A stretch of DNA of 64,000 bases, from NCBI RefSeq assembly GCF_002927635.1, contig NZ_PRDS01000007.1:1-64000 (forward strand), read 5' to 3'. Positions within the stretch are counted from its first letter, which is position 1; the number at the start of each line of letters is the position of its first letter. This stretch comes from Albidovulum inexpectatum. GTDB taxonomy: Bacteria > Pseudomonadota > Alphaproteobacteria > Rhodobacterales > Rhodobacteraceae. Made by a program: the position numbers and the translations under genes. The notes beneath the pieces are model-generated. The model had not been told where the DNA came from. It did no database searches and worked only from the letters and a program-made list of their open reading frames with translations. This document shows positions 45,064-56,979 of this stretch, piece by piece.

Positions 45064-46041
45064 ATGGCATTCCGTCTCAAACTCGTCCCTGACCAGACGA
45101 ATATCGACTTCTTTCGCTGGGCGGGCCTGACGTTCTGGGGGTCGATCGCGCTGGTCGTCCTGTCGATCCTGTACACCGCTGTTGCGGGTCTGAATTTCGG
45201 CATCGACTTCCGGGGCGGCACAACGATCCGGACCGAGGCCGCGAATCCGGTGGATGTGGCCGAATACCGCCAGGCGCTTGCCCCCCTGAATCTGGGCGAT
45301 GTCTCGATCAGCGAGGTCTTCGATCCGACCTTTGGCGAAAACAAGCATGTCGCGATGCTGCGCATCCAGGCGCAGGAAGGCGACGAGGCGATCACGCCCG
45401 AGATCATCCAGGCGGTCGAGCAGGCGCTGAAACAGGTCGATCCGACGATCCGCTTCACGGCGGTGGAATCGGTTGGCCCGAAAGTGTCGGGCGAGCTGAT
45501 CCGCACCGCGATCTGGTCGGTTCTGGCCGGCGTCGCGGCGATCTGTGTCTATATCTGGCTACGCTTCGAATGGCAGTTCTCGGTCGGGGCGCTGGTGGCC
45601 TTGATCCATGACGTGGCGCTGACGGTTGGGATCTTCTCGCTGTTCCAGATCAAGTTCGACCTGTCCATCATCGCGGCGCTTCTGACGATCCTGGGCTATT
45701 CGATCAACGACACGGTCGTTGTCTTCGACCGGCTGCGGGAGAACCTGATCAAGTACAAGACGCGCCCGTTGCGCGATCTGTGCAACCTGTCGGCCAATGA
45801 AACCCTGTCGCGCACGATCATGACCTCGGGCACCACGTTGCTGGCGCTGATTGCGTTGCTGGTCTTTGGCGGCGACGTGATCCGCGGCTTTGTCTTCGCG
45901 ATGACATGGGGCGTGATCGTCGGGACCTATTCCTCGCTGTACGTGGCCAAGAACATCGTCCTGATGCTGGGCGTGAAGCGCGACTGGGGCGTCAAGAAGG
46001 ATGACGGCCCGGCGGGCACCCAATTCGCGGAAGGCAAATGA
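45064..46041 (+). CDS. secF: Protein translocase subunit SecF
   Basis: A 325-residue partner of SecD with six membrane segments. The motif GLNFGIDFRGGT follows the first segment, and LTILGYSINDTVVVFDRLREN and LSRTIMTSGTTLLALIALL are typical. It starts 13 bases after secD. The stop overlaps the next gene by 4 bases. Confidence 0.97.
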   Translation: MAFRLKLVPDQTNIDFFRWAGLTFWGSIALVVLSILYTAVAGLNFGIDFRGGTTIRTEAANPVDVAEYRQALAPLNLGDVSISEVFDPTFGENKHVAMLRIQAQEGDEAITPEIIQAVEQALKQVDPTIRFTAVESVGPKVSGELIRTAIWSVLAGVAAICVYIWLRFEWQFSVGALVALIHDVALTVGIFSLFQIKFDLSIIAALLTILGYSINDTVVVFDRLRENLIKYKTRPLRDLCNLSANETLSRTIMTSGTTLLALIALLVFGGDVIRGFVFAMTWGVIVGTYSSLYVAKNIVLMLGVKRDWGVKKDDGPAGTQFAEGK

Positions 46042-46418
46042 TCCATCTGACCGAGGTCACATTCGACGACGCGACGCCCATCGACAGCTATGGGCCGGGC
46101 TTTTTCCGCATCGGCGGGCAGGTCATGTTCGGCGCGGTGATCGTCACCTCTGACGCGGCGCGCAGCTGGGGCGGGATGGAGGATCTGGACGCGGTTCGCG
46201 ACCTGATCGGTGCCGTCGATTTCGTCCTGCTTGGCACCGGACGCCGGATGGTTCAGCCACCTGCCGCGTTGCGCGCGCTGCTGGAGGATGCCGGGATCGG
46301 CATCGAACTGATGTCAAGCGACTCTGCCGCGCGAACCTACAACGTCCTGCTGGCCGAGGGGCGGCGCATGGCGGCGCTGCTGCTGCCGGTGGACGGAGGG
46401 CCGGGCGGTGACGGCTGA
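46038..46418 (+). CDS. Mth938/DUF498-domain protein
   Basis: A 126-residue protein of the Mth938-like family (DUF498), found in bacteria next to secDF and in mitochondria as NDUFAF3. Seen: [29 protein letters not shown] and a last part [20 protein letters not shown], all typical. Cytoplasmic, no signal peptide. It is coupled to secF by ATGA and overlaps ccmA by 11 bases. A role in membrane-protein or complex I assembly is suggested for relatives; here it is unproven. Confidence 0.88.
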   Translation: MIHLTEVTFDDATPIDSYGPGFFRIGGQVMFGAVIVTSDAARSWGGMEDLDAVRDLIGAVDFVLLGTGRRMVQPPAALRALLEDAGIGIELMSSDSAARTYNVLLAEGRRMAALLLPVDGGPGGDG

Positions 46419-47046
46419 GCCGCTTCTTTCCGTGGCCGGAGTGACGGTCGGCCGCGGCGGAATTGCGTTTCTGGGCCAAGTCTCGTTCGATCTGCGCCCC
46501 GGCGAGGCCCTGGTCCTGCGCGGCCCGAACGGTGTGGGAAAGACGACATTGCTGCGCACCATCGCAGGTTTGCAGCCCCCGATGGCGGGACGGATCGTCA
46601 TGGCCGAGGACGGAGCCGCCTATGCGGGCCATGCTGACGGGATCAAGGCAACCCTGACAGTGCGGGAGAACCTGCTTTTCTGGGCGCGTATCCACGGGCG
46701 CAGCGACGTCGCGCCCGCACTGGCGGCGATGGACCTCGAAGCGCTGGCCGATCGCCCCGCTCAGAATCTTTCGGCAGGACAAAAGCGCCGGCTGGGCCTT
46801 GCGCGGCTTTTGGTCACTGGACGTCGCCTGTGGCTGCTGGATGAGCCGACCGTTTCGCTGGATACCCGCTCTGTGGGGTTGTTCGCCCAGCTTGCGCGCG
46901 CGCATCTGCGTTCGGGCGGCGCGGCGGTCATGGCGACGCATATCGATCTGGGGCTGGACGAGGCGCGCATCCTTGACGTTTCGCAGTATCGGGCATCGGC
47001 CATGGCGATGCCTGCGACGGATGGTTTCGACGAGGCGTTCGCATGA
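46408..47046 (+). CDS. ccmA: Haem ABC exporter ATP-binding protein CcmA
   Basis: A 212-residue ABC ATPase of cytochrome c maturation system I. Walker [10 protein letters not shown], signature [14 protein letters not shown] and Walker [13 protein letters not shown] are intact. With CcmB, CcmC and CcmD it releases haem-loaded CcmE. GTG 46408 is used as start inside the end of the DUF498 gene. It is followed by ccmB after 46 bases. Confidence 0.95.
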   Translation: MTAEPLLSVAGVTVGRGGIAFLGQVSFDLRPGEALVLRGPNGVGKTTLLRTIAGLQPPMAGRIVMAEDGAAYAGHADGIKATLTVRENLLFWARIHGRSDVAPALAAMDLEALADRPAQNLSAGQKRRLGLARLLVTGRRLWLLDEPTVSLDTRSVGLFAQLARAHLRSGGAAVMATHIDLGLDEARILDVSQYRASAMAMPATDGFDEAFA

Positions 47047-47092
47047 CCCGGCCGATCGCGGATAGCCGCCTGACAGGAAGTGGAGCGGTCGC

Positions 47093-47749
47093 ATGTGGGC
47101 GCTTCTGATCCGGGACTTGCGGCTTGCCACGCGGGCAGGGGGCGGTTTCGGCCTGTCGCTGGCCTTCTTTCTGATCGTCGCGGTTCTGGTGCCGTTCGGC
47201 GTGGGCCCCAAAGCCGCCACGCTGGCCCTGATTGCCCCGGGCATCCTGTGGGTTGGTGCGCTTCTGTCCTGCCTGCTTTCGCTGGACCGGATCTTTGCCC
47301 TGGATCGCGAGGACGGATCGCTGGACCTGCTTGCGACATCGCCCATACCTCTGGAGGGCGTGGTGGGGATCAAGGCGCTGGCGCACTGGTTGACGACCGG
47401 CCTGCCGCTTGCGGCCTTTACGCCCGTCCTTGGCGTGCTTCTGAACCTGCCGGCGGCGGGGTTCGGGCCGCTTGTCCTGTCCTTGCTGATCGGGACGCCC
47501 GCGCTGTCGATGATCGGGGCTTTCGGGGCGGCCCTGACCGTGGGGTTGAAACGCGGCGGCCTGCTCTTGTCGCTTCTGGTCCTGCCGCTTTACGTGCCCA
47601 GCCTGATCTTTGGCGCCGAGGCCGCCCGCCGCGGGGCCGAGGGGCAGGAGATCCTGACACCTCTTCTGATGCAGGCGGGGATCAGCCTTGGGACGATCGC
47701 CCTGCTGCCCTTTGCCGCGGCTGCGGCAATCCGCGTCAATCTGCGCTGA
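47093..47749 (+). CDS. ccmB: Haem exporter membrane subunit CcmB
   Basis: A 218-residue membrane protein with six hydrophobic segments. The start MWALLIRDLRLATRAGGG and LLSLLVLPLYVPSLIFGAEA are typical of CcmB. It partners with CcmA in the cytochrome c maturation complex and lies between ccmA and ccmC. Confidence 0.95.
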   Translation: MWALLIRDLRLATRAGGGFGLSLAFFLIVAVLVPFGVGPKAATLALIAPGILWVGALLSCLLSLDRIFALDREDGSLDLLATSPIPLEGVVGIKALAHWLTTGLPLAAFTPVLGVLLNLPAAGFGPLVLSLLIGTPALSMIGAFGAALTVGLKRGGLLLSLLVLPLYVPSLIFGAEAARRGAEGQEILTPLLMQAGISLGTIALLPFAAAAAIRVNLR

Positions 47750-47805
47750 TCCCACCCGTGCTAAGACGGTTGAGCGTGAAGTATCGAAAGGCTAGTGATC
47801 TGCCC

Positions 47806-48534
47806 ATGTCGCTTTGGGAATATGCCAATCCGAAGAAGTTCATGGCGCTTTCGGCGCGCGTCCTGCCATGGGTCACGGGGCTGGCCGCGACGACGTTGCT
47901 TGTGGGTCTGGTCTGGGGGTTCTTTTTCACGCCGGACGATTTCCGCCAGGGTTCCACGGTCAAGATCATCTATGTCCATGTGCCTTCGGCCATGATGGCG
48001 ATCAATGTCTGGGTGATGATGCTGGTGGCCTCGCTGATCTGGCTGGTGCGGCGGCATCATGTCTCGGCGCTGGCGGCGAAGGCGGCCGCGCCGATCGGGA
48101 TGGTCATGACCCTGATCGCGCTGATCACCGGGGCGGTCTGGGGACAGCCGATGTGGGGCACATGGTGGGCGTGGGATCCGCGGCTGACCTCGTTCCTGAT
48201 CCTGTTTCTGTTCTATCTGGGCTATATCGCGCTGTGGCAGGCGATCGAGGACCCGGACACCGCGGCCGACCTGACTTCGGTGCTGTGCCTTGTGGGGTCG
48301 GTCTTTGCGCTGCTGTCGCGCTATGCCGTGCTGTTCTGGAACCAGGGGCTGCATCAGGGCGCGTCGCTGTCCCTGGACCGCGAGGAACATGTCGCCGATG
48401 TCTTTGCCTGGCCACTTTGGGTGTCGATGGCGGGGTTCGGTCTGCTGTTCCTGGCGCTTGTGCTGCTGCGCACGCGGACCGAGATTCGTGCCCGACGGCT
48501 ACGAGCGCTCGAGGCGCGCGAGAGGATGCAGTGA
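47806..48534 (+). CDS. ccmC: Haem transporter CcmC
   Basis: A 242-residue membrane protein that loads haem on CcmE. The tryptophan-rich haem-handling motif WGTWWAWDPRLTS is complete, and six segments are seen. Histidines flanking the motif (YVHVPSAMM and QGASLSLDREEHVAD regions) are the likely haem ligands. ATG 47806 is preferred; GTG 47776, ten codons upstream, is possible. ccmD follows after 2 bases. Confidence 0.95.
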   Translation: MSLWEYANPKKFMALSARVLPWVTGLAATTLLVGLVWGFFFTPDDFRQGSTVKIIYVHVPSAMMAINVWVMMLVASLIWLVRRHHVSALAAKAAAPIGMVMTLIALITGAVWGQPMWGTWWAWDPRLTSFLILFLFYLGYIALWQAIEDPDTAADLTSVLCLVGSVFALLSRYAVLFWNQGLHQGASLSLDREEHVADVFAWPLWVSMAGFGLLFLALVLLRTRTEIRARRLRALEARERMQ

Positions 48535-48536
48535 CC

Positions 48537-48692
48537 ATGCCGGATCTTGGGAAATATGCCTTCGAGGTGCTGAGCGCCTATGCCGTTTCGCTGCTGCTGC
48601 TTGGCGGGCTGATCTGGATCAGCCTGCGGCAATCGGCCCGGATGCGCCGGCGTCTTGAGGAGCAGGAGAGAAGGATGAACCGCAATGGCTAG
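48537..48692 (+). CDS. ccmD: Haem exporter protein CcmD
   Basis: A 51-residue protein with one membrane segment (FEVLSAYAVSLLLLGGLIWI, residues 9-28) followed by a basic, charged tail (SLRQSARMRRRLEEQE), the normal CcmD layout. It stabilises the CcmC-CcmE complex. It starts 2 bases after ccmC and overlaps ccmG by 8 bases. Confidence 0.92.
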   Translation: MPDLGKYAFEVLSAYAVSLLLLGGLIWISLRQSARMRRRLEEQERRMNRNG

Positions 48693-49233
48693 GCTGTCGC
48701 CCATGGTCCTTGTGCCCCCCGTGCTGTTCGCGGGGCTTGCGGCACTCTTTTTCGTGGGGATGCAGCGTGAGGACCCCGACGCGCTTCCCTCTGCCCTGCA
48801 GGGGCGCGAGGCCCCGGCGGTGGCCGGAACGCCGCTGGGCGATCTGCCACGTTTCGAGGATGCCGATCTGCGCGATGGACAGGTCAAGCTTGTGAACTTC
48901 TGGGCCAGCTGGTGTGCCCCGTGTCGGGCCGAGCACCCGGTTCTGGAAAAGATGACCGGGGATGGCGTGACAATCCTTGGCGTCAATTACAAGGACAAAC
49001 CGGATGCGGCCCTGGGCTTTCTGACCGAGCTTGGGAATCCCTATGCCGCCGTGATTGCCGACGACAAGGGCCGCATGGGCATCGATTGGGGCATCTACGG
49101 CGTGCCCGAAACCTTCGTGATCGACGGGCAGGGGCGTATCGTCCTGCGCTTTGCCGGGCCGATCACGCAGCGCAGCCTGGAATCCGATATCCTGCCGGCC
49201 ATTGCGCAGGCGCGGGGCGAGGCGACGCAATAG
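48685..49233 (+). CDS. ccmG: Thiol:disulfide interchange protein CcmG/DsbE
   Basis: A 182-residue periplasmic thioredoxin-like reductant of apocytochrome c. An N-terminal anchor (PMVLVPPVLFAGLAALFFVG) is followed by the active site WASWCAPCRAEHP (CAPC at about residues 76-79) and the cis-proline block YGVPETFVID. Last gene of this ccm set; ccmE, ccmF and ccmH are not in the window. Confidence 0.95.
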   Translation: MARLSPMVLVPPVLFAGLAALFFVGMQREDPDALPSALQGREAPAVAGTPLGDLPRFEDADLRDGQVKLVNFWASWCAPCRAEHPVLEKMTGDGVTILGVNYKDKPDAALGFLTELGNPYAAVIADDKGRMGIDWGIYGVPETFVIDGQGRIVLRFAGPITQRSLESDILPAIAQARGEATQ

Positions 49234-49335
49234 GATTGCCCGGACCCGTCATTTCGAACGCCTGGACAGGCGGCGCGCAACCGGGCGGGCCGCCTTTTCT
49301 GTCGGATCGAGCCGCACCGATGACACGGACGCAAC

Positions 49336-49364
49336 AGGCCGCGCGGTTTCCCGCGCGGCCTTTT
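49336..49364 (+). terminator. Rho-independent terminator after ccmG
   Basis: AGGCCGCGCGG and CCGCGCGGCCT form a perfect 11-bp GC-rich stem with loop TTTC, followed by TTTC. It lies about 100 bases after the ccmG stop and just before the convergent aconitase stop. Confidence 0.85.
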
Positions 49365-49383
49365 CATGGACTGAAACTGGCCT

Positions 49384-52074
<2,691 letters not shown>

Positions 52075-52187
52075 TGGCGTCTCCCTTTGGGGTTTGTCCG
52101 GTAATGGTCCGAAGTCGGATCTCGAACTCGGCTGCCTTGTGCCGCATCGGGGGCAGCCGATCAAGAGAATGCGTTGAAAGCATGCGC

Positions 52188-52216
52188 GGTATACCATTGT
52201 GCACAATGCTGCGCAA
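52188..52216 (-). promoter_or_regulatory. Putative acnA promoter with palindromic operator in the spacer
   Basis: On the minus strand TTGCGC (52216-52211) and TATACC (52193-52188) are spaced by 17 bases. The perfect 14-bp palindrome CATTGTGCACAATG (52195-52208) lies fully between them, so a bound dimer would block RNA polymerase. The leader to the acnA ATG would be about 107 bases. TTGTGCACAA-type sites are reminiscent of GntR-family operators. Regulator unknown. Confidence 0.5.
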
Positions 52217-52308
52217 GGGGCGCGCCGGGGCCTGTCTCGCAATTCCTTGATTGGATCGCAGGACGGGCATGGTCTAAGCAAGGGATGACAGGGCACAAGG
52301 ACAATCTG

Positions 52309-53013
52309 ATGAACCGAATGATGGCGGCTGTTTTCGGCCTGTTTCTGGCACTTGGCGGGCAGGCCGCGGCGCAGGATCCGGGCGCCCCGGTCGTGATTGA
52401 ACTGTACACGTCGCAAGGCTGTTCGTCCTGCCCGCCGGCCGACCGGCTGCTGGAGCGCCTGTCCACGCGCCCGGGCGTCATCGCGCTAAGTCTGCATGTG
52501 GATTATTGGGACTATCTGGGCTGGAAGGATAGCCTTGCGCAGCCCAAGTTCTCGGAGCGACAGCGGTCCTATGCGCGCGTTGCGGGTGCAAGATCCGTCT
52601 ATACGCCCCAGATGATCGTGGCCGGTGTGGATCATCTGGTCGGCGCGCGACCGGCGCGGCTGGAAGAGCTGATCCGCAAGCATGCGGCAAGGGCGGCACA
52701 GGCCCGCGTGCAGCTTGCCCGCAAGGGCGATCGGGTGGCCGTGTCGGCCGAGGCCTCGCGTGTCTTCAATCCGCCCGCGATCGTGCAGCTTGTCCGTTAT
52801 CTTCCCCATGCCCGGGTCGAGATCGGGCGCGGCGAGAATGCCGGGCGGGTGATCGATTACGTCAACGTGGTGACCGACTGGGCACAGGTGGCCGAATGGG
52901 ACGGTCGCGCGCCGATCACGCTGGACCTGCCTGCGCCGGGCGACCAGCCGGTTGTCGTGATCGTGCAGGAGCAGGGTCCGGGCCGCATCCTGGGCGCGGC
53001 GGCGATACGGTAA
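52309..53013 (+). CDS. DUF1223 secreted thioredoxin-like protein
   Basis: A 234-residue protein with a signal peptide ([22 protein letters not shown]) and a thioredoxin-like domain. The block [20 protein letters not shown] holds a CSSC pair at the active-site position. [20 protein letters not shown] and [10 protein letters not shown] are typical of DUF1223. Probably periplasmic; a redox role is likely but not shown. ATG 52309 has AAGGA upstream; an earlier in-frame ATG at 52285 lies before the signal peptide. Divergent from acnA. Confidence 0.88.
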   Translation: MNRMMAAVFGLFLALGGQAAAQDPGAPVVIELYTSQGCSSCPPADRLLERLSTRPGVIALSLHVDYWDYLGWKDSLAQPKFSERQRSYARVAGARSVYTPQMIVAGVDHLVGARPARLEELIRKHAARAAQARVQLARKGDRVAVSAEASRVFNPPAIVQLVRYLPHARVEIGRGENAGRVIDYVNVVTDWAQVAEWDGRAPITLDLPAPGDQPVVVIVQEQGPGRILGAAAIR

Positions 53014-53023
53014 GCCGCAAGAT

Positions 53024-53896
53024 TCATTTCCAGCGGCGATGGATCCAGAACCACTGATCCATGTGCTGGCGGACGATGTCCTCCAGGCTGTCATTGATCG
53101 CCTGGGTCATCGTTTCGGGGTCGCTGTGGGGAATGGGCGCGTGCGTCACGATGCGAAAGTTCAGTCCGTCGGGCTGTCTTACGCCGTAGATGGGCACCAG
53201 ATCCGCGCCGTATTTCAATGCCAGGTCCGCCGCCGAGGTCGCCGTGCGCGCGGGATGGCCCATGAAGCGCAGCGGCACGCCGTGGCCCATGTGCTGGTCC
53301 ATCAGAAGCCCCAGCATGCCGCCTTCGCGCAGGAAGCGAACCATTTCCCCCATCCCCTTGCGCCCGCGGGGAAAAAGCGGCGTGCCGATCTGCGAGATCG
53401 TCCGCACGTAATGATCGTTGAACAGCGTGTTCTTCATGGGGCGATAAAGCGCGCCGACCCGATAGCCACGCGCGATCAGCGCCGCGCGGGCGACGTCGTA
53501 ATTGCCGAAATGTCCCGTGGCCAGAATGACCGGCCGGCCGGCGCGATGCGCGGCGTCAATCGTTTCTGCGCCCGGGCCTTCGATGGGCAGGTCGCGGACG
53601 CGGGAAATGAAGTCCTCGCCGGAATAGAGCTCGATCATCGTTCGCCCGACATTGTCGGGAACCGCGCGCACGAGGCGCCGGATTTCATCATCGGGCAGGT
53701 CGGGGCAGACGAGGCGGAGATTCTCGCGAACCCGGCGGTTCCAGCCGACCAGAGGCGCCACCATGTGCGACATGATCCAGCCGACAGCGGGGATTCTTCT
53801 TTCGTAGGGAAGCGAATTGGCCACGGCCAACAGGCCCCGGAACGTGGCATTCGCGGCGCGGTCGCGCAGGGTCGGTGGTCGTGACTTGGCCTTCAT
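53024..53896 (-). CDS. Lysophospholipid/lipid A acyltransferase family protein (LpxL-like)
   Basis: A 290-residue membrane-associated acyltransferase of the LpxL/HtrB superfamily, adding acyl chains to lipid A or a related lipid. The catalytic H-x4-D motif is in GHFGNYD, followed by GALYRPMKNTLFNDHYVRTI and FPRGRKGMGEMVRFLREGG. Near the N-terminus it has only weak hydrophobic segments. It is convergent with the DUF1223 gene (10 bases between stops). Confidence 0.88.
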   Translation of the reverse strand: MKAKSRPPTLRDRAANATFRGLLAVANSLPYERRIPAVGWIMSHMVAPLVGWNRRVRENLRLVCPDLPDDEIRRLVRAVPDNVGRTMIELYSGEDFISRVRDLPIEGPGAETIDAAHRAGRPVILATGHFGNYDVARAALIARGYRVGALYRPMKNTLFNDHYVRTISQIGTPLFPRGRKGMGEMVRFLREGGMLGLLMDQHMGHGVPLRFMGHPARTATSAADLALKYGADLVPIYGVRQPDGLNFRIVTHAPIPHSDPETMTQAINDSLEDIVRQHMDQWFWIHRRWK

Positions 53897-54013
53897 CGTC
53901 CTGATCTGTTCGGCGGATACCCGAACCGGTCAGCAGATCCGGTCGGGCGGGGTCGCCAACAGATAGGCCGTCATCGGGCCATGCACAAGGACCGCAAGCA
54001 GGGGGTGCTCCGC

Positions 54014-54178
54014 TCAGCTGCCCACGGTCACACAGCGCTGGCTTTCGGCATCCCAGGACTGGCCTTCGCCGCAGGTGATCTGGGCCTGCCGGTCATGGCC
54101 GGAGCAGGCAGACCAAGCAAGGCCCGGTGCGAATGCCGCCGCCAGGGCAAGTGCCAGTGTGAAATGTCTAATCTTCAT
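54014..54178 (-). CDS. Small secreted cysteine-containing protein (54 residues)
   Basis: A 54-residue protein with a clear signal peptide (MKIRHFTLALALAAAFAPG, cut probably after AWSA) and a mature part of about 31 residues with three cysteines (SACSGHD, ITCGEGQ and QRCVTVG). The last part, CGEGQSWDAESQRC, resembles the end of small chitin-binding-like or disulfide peptides. AGGAC is upstream of ATG 54178. It stands alone in the space between the acyltransferase gene and purB. Function unknown. Confidence 0.65.
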   Translation of the reverse strand: MKIRHFTLALALAAAFAPGLAWSACSGHDRQAQITCGEGQSWDAESQRCVTVGS

Positions 54179-54222
54179 GATGTCCTCCCAGACAGGACCC
54201 TTCCCGGAGACATCATGCCATG

Positions 54223-54255
54223 AAAAAGCCCGCGGGCCAAAAGGCCGCCGCGGGC
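54223..54255 (-). terminator. Terminator after purB
   Basis: On the minus strand a GC-rich stem (GCCCGCGG with GCC pairing across an AAAA loop to GGC and CCGCGGGC, with a 2-base bulge) is followed directly by TTTTT. It lies 36 bases after the purB stop and before the small secreted protein gene, so the latter needs its own promoter or readthrough. Confidence 0.8.
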
Positions 54256-54290
54256 CGGGGCAGGGTTTCACGCAAATGTGTTACGCCGCG

Positions 54291-55595
54291 TCATTCGCCA
54301 AAGACGCGGGCAAAGATCGTGTCCACGTGCTTGGTGTGATAGCCAAGGTCGAACTTCTCGTTGATTTCCTCTTCCGAGAGCACCGCGCGGACATCGGGGT
54401 CGGACAGCAGCTCGGTGCGGAAATCCTTGCCTTCTTCCCAGACCTTCATCGCGTTGCGCTGCACCAGGGCATAGGCGTCCTCGCGGCTGACGCCCTTCTG
54501 TGTCAGGGCCAGCAGGACGCGCTGGCTCATCACCAAACCGCCAAGCCGGTTGAGGTTTCGTTCCATGTTCTCGGGATAGACGACAAGCCTTTCGATCACG
54601 CCCGCCAGCCGGTTCAGCGCAAAGTCCAGGTGAACGGTCGCGTCGGGCGCGATGCCGCGTTCGACGCTGGAATGGCTGATGTCGCGTTCGTGCCATAGCG
54701 CCACGTTCTCCATCGCCGGGATGACGGCGGAACGGATCAGGCGGGCAAGGCCCGTCAGGTTCTCGGTCAGGACCGGATTGCGCTTGTGCGGCATCGCCGA
54801 GGAGCCCTTCTGGCCCTTCGAGAAATATTCCTCGGCCTCCAGCACCTCGGTGCGCTGCATGTGGCGGATCTCGACGGCGATGTTCTCGATGCTGGAAGCG
54901 ATCACGCCAAGCGTGGCAAAGAACATGGCGTGGCGGTCGCGCGGGATCACCTGGGTGCTGATCGGCTCGGGGCGCAGGCCCATCTTTGCGCAGACATGTT
55001 CCTCGACGCGCGGGTCGATATTGGCAAAGGTGCCGACCGCGCCCGAAATCGCGCCGGTCGCGATTTCCTCGCGCGCGCGCTGCAGGCGTTCGCGGCCGCG
55101 CGCCATTTCGGCGTAGAAGCGGGCAAAGGTCAGGCCCATCGTCACGGGTTCGGCGTGAATGCCGTGGCTGCGGCCGATGCGGACGGTGTATTTGTGTTCG
55201 AAGGCGCGTTTCTTCAGCGCCGCCAGAACGCGATCCATGTCGGCCAGCAGGATGTCGGTCGCGCGCACCAGCTGGATGTTCAGCGTCGTGTCCAGCACGT
55301 CCGAGCTGGTCATCCCCTGATGCACGAAGCGCGCCTGTTCGGCGCCGACGATTTCCGACAGGTGGGTCAGGAAGGCGATGACGTCGTGCTTGGTGACGGC
55401 CTCGATCTCGTCGATGCGGGCAACGTCGAATTCGACGTCCTTGGCTTTCCAGACAGCCTCGGCATTCTCGCGCGGGATGATGCCAAGATCGGCCATGGCG
55501 TCGCAGGCATGGGCCTCGATCTCGAACCAGATGCGGAACTTCGTCTCGGGGCTCCAGATGGCAACCATCTCGGGGCGGGAATAACGCGGGATCAT
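54291..55595 (-). CDS. purB: Adenylosuccinate lyase
   Basis: A 434-residue enzyme acting twice in purine synthesis (SAICAR to AICAR, adenylosuccinate to AMP). The fumarase/ASL signature GSSAMPHKRNP is intact, and HQGMTSSDVLDTTLN and RIGRSHGIHAEPVTMG hold active-site histidines. ATG 55595 (MIPRYSRPEMVAIW) is the usual start; the frame is open a further 22 codons upstream without support. Confidence 0.96.
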   Translation of the reverse strand: MIPRYSRPEMVAIWSPETKFRIWFEIEAHACDAMADLGIIPRENAEAVWKAKDVEFDVARIDEIEAVTKHDVIAFLTHLSEIVGAEQARFVHQGMTSSDVLDTTLNIQLVRATDILLADMDRVLAALKKRAFEHKYTVRIGRSHGIHAEPVTMGLTFARFYAEMARGRERLQRAREEIATGAISGAVGTFANIDPRVEEHVCAKMGLRPEPISTQVIPRDRHAMFFATLGVIASSIENIAVEIRHMQRTEVLEAEEYFSKGQKGSSAMPHKRNPVLTENLTGLARLIRSAVIPAMENVALWHERDISHSSVERGIAPDATVHLDFALNRLAGVIERLVVYPENMERNLNRLGGLVMSQRVLLALTQKGVSREDAYALVQRNAMKVWEEGKDFRTELLSDPDVRAVLSEEEINEKFDLGYHTKHVDTIFARVFGE

Positions 55596-55732
55596 CTTGG
55601 CAGGCCTTTCGGTTTTGGGAACGCGCGGCGGTTTCCTAGACCGGCGCGCCGCGTCAGGCAAGCGCGGGGGGATTGTGCAGCCCCGTCGGGCAATGGCACA
55701 AAAGGCGCGGCCGGCCTGCGCGAGGTGTAAGG

Positions 55733-56152
55733 ATGGATCTTCAACTGTCTGATCTTGAAGGAATTTGGCTGATCCAGCGCAAGATCGACGATCGCCGCGC
55801 CGGCCATGTCCTGCATTTCGCGGGCCAGGCGCAGTTTCGGCCCGATGGTATCGGGCTGCATTATTTCGAGACCGGACAGCTGCATTTGCCCGATGGCACG
55901 AAGCTGCGGGCCGAGCGCAGCTATCTGTGGCGCCGGCAGGCAGGGCGCATCGTCGTGCTGTTCCCTGACGGCCGCAGCTTTCACGACTTCACGCCCGACC
56001 GGGCCGAGGCGTGCCATCTTTGCGCCGCGGATGAATATCGCGTCCGCTATGACTTTTCAGGCTGGCCGGAATGGCGGGCCGAATGGGCGGTGCGCGGCCC
56101 GGCAAAGGACTATGCGATGGTCAGCCATTACCGCAGACCAGGTGACGCCTGA
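55733..56152 (+). CDS. DUF6314 family protein
   Basis: A 139-residue cytoplasmic protein rich in aromatic residues, probably a small beta barrel (lipocalin-like): LSDLEGIWLIQRKIDDRRAG, YFETGQLHLPDG, RSYLWRR, VLFPDGRSFHDF and ADEYRVRYDF. This fits the DUF6314 family. ATG 55733 follows AAGG closely. It is divergent from purB and convergent with xthA. Function unknown. Confidence 0.75.
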   Translation: MDLQLSDLEGIWLIQRKIDDRRAGHVLHFAGQAQFRPDGIGLHYFETGQLHLPDGTKLRAERSYLWRRQAGRIVVLFPDGRSFHDFTPDRAEACHLCAADEYRVRYDFSGWPEWRAEWAVRGPAKDYAMVSHYRRPGDA

Positions 56153-56199
56153 CAGGAAAGATCAATTATGACAGAAGGTTGTGGCGGTATGTTGACGGA

Positions 56200-56979
56200 T
56201 CAGGCGTCCAGATCGATCCAGACCGGGACATGGTCGGACGGTTTCTCGCGCCCGCGGATTTCCTTGTCGATGCCGGCATCGCGCAGCAGGTCCGCAGCCT
56301 GCGGGCTCAACAACATGTGGTCGATGCGGATGCCGTTATTGCGCGCCCAGGCGCCGGCCTGGTAGTCCCAGAAGCTGTAGTGGCCGGGCTCGGGGTGACG
56401 CAACCGAAAGGCGTCATACAGCCCCAGATGCAGAAGACGCCGGAAGGCCGCGCGCGATTCGGGCAGGAACAGCGCATCCTTTTCCCATGCCTCGGGACGG
56501 GACGCGTCCTGACGTTCGGGAATCACGTTGTAGTCGCCTCCAAAGACGATCGGCATTTCATCGGCCAGCATCTGGCGCGCACGGGCTTTCATCCGCTCCA
56601 TCCATGACAGCTTGTAATCATATTTGGGCCCAGGCGCAGGATTGCCGTTCGGAAGGTAGAGACCGACCACGCGCACCGCGCGTTCGCCGACGACCGTTGC
56701 CTCGATCCAGCGGGCGTGATCGTCGTCATCGTCGCCATCAAGCCCGCGCGAGACGTCCTCGAGCGGCAGGCGCGAGAGGATCGCAACGCCGTTGAAGCTT
56801 TTCTGTCCATGCGTCTCGACATTGTAGCCGCGCGACTCGAAGGGTTCGCGGGGAAATCCTTCGTCCACCGTCTTGATTTCCTGCAGCAGGGCAATGTCGG
56901 GGCGGGCTTCGTCCAGCCAGTCGAGCAGCGCGTCGATGCGCGCCTTGATTCCGTTGATGTTGAATGTGGCGATCTTCAT
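56200..56979 (-). CDS. xthA: Exodeoxyribonuclease III
   Basis: A 259-residue Mg-dependent AP endonuclease and 3' exonuclease for base excision repair. Motifs: MKIATFNINGIKAR, LLQEIKTVDEGFP (catalytic Glu), GGDYNVIPERQDA (Asp and Asn), RIDHMLLSP and the final SDHVPVWIDLDA (Asp-His). All are intact. ATG 56979 is the standard start. Confidence 0.96.
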   Translation of the reverse strand: MKIATFNINGIKARIDALLDWLDEARPDIALLQEIKTVDEGFPREPFESRGYNVETHGQKSFNGVAILSRLPLEDVSRGLDGDDDDDHARWIEATVVGERAVRVVGLYLPNGNPAPGPKYDYKLSWMERMKARARQMLADEMPIVFGGDYNVIPERQDASRPEAWEKDALFLPESRAAFRRLLHLGLYDAFRLRHPEPGHYSFWDYQAGAWARNNGIRIDHMLLSPQAADLLRDAGIDKEIRGREKPSDHVPVWIDLDA

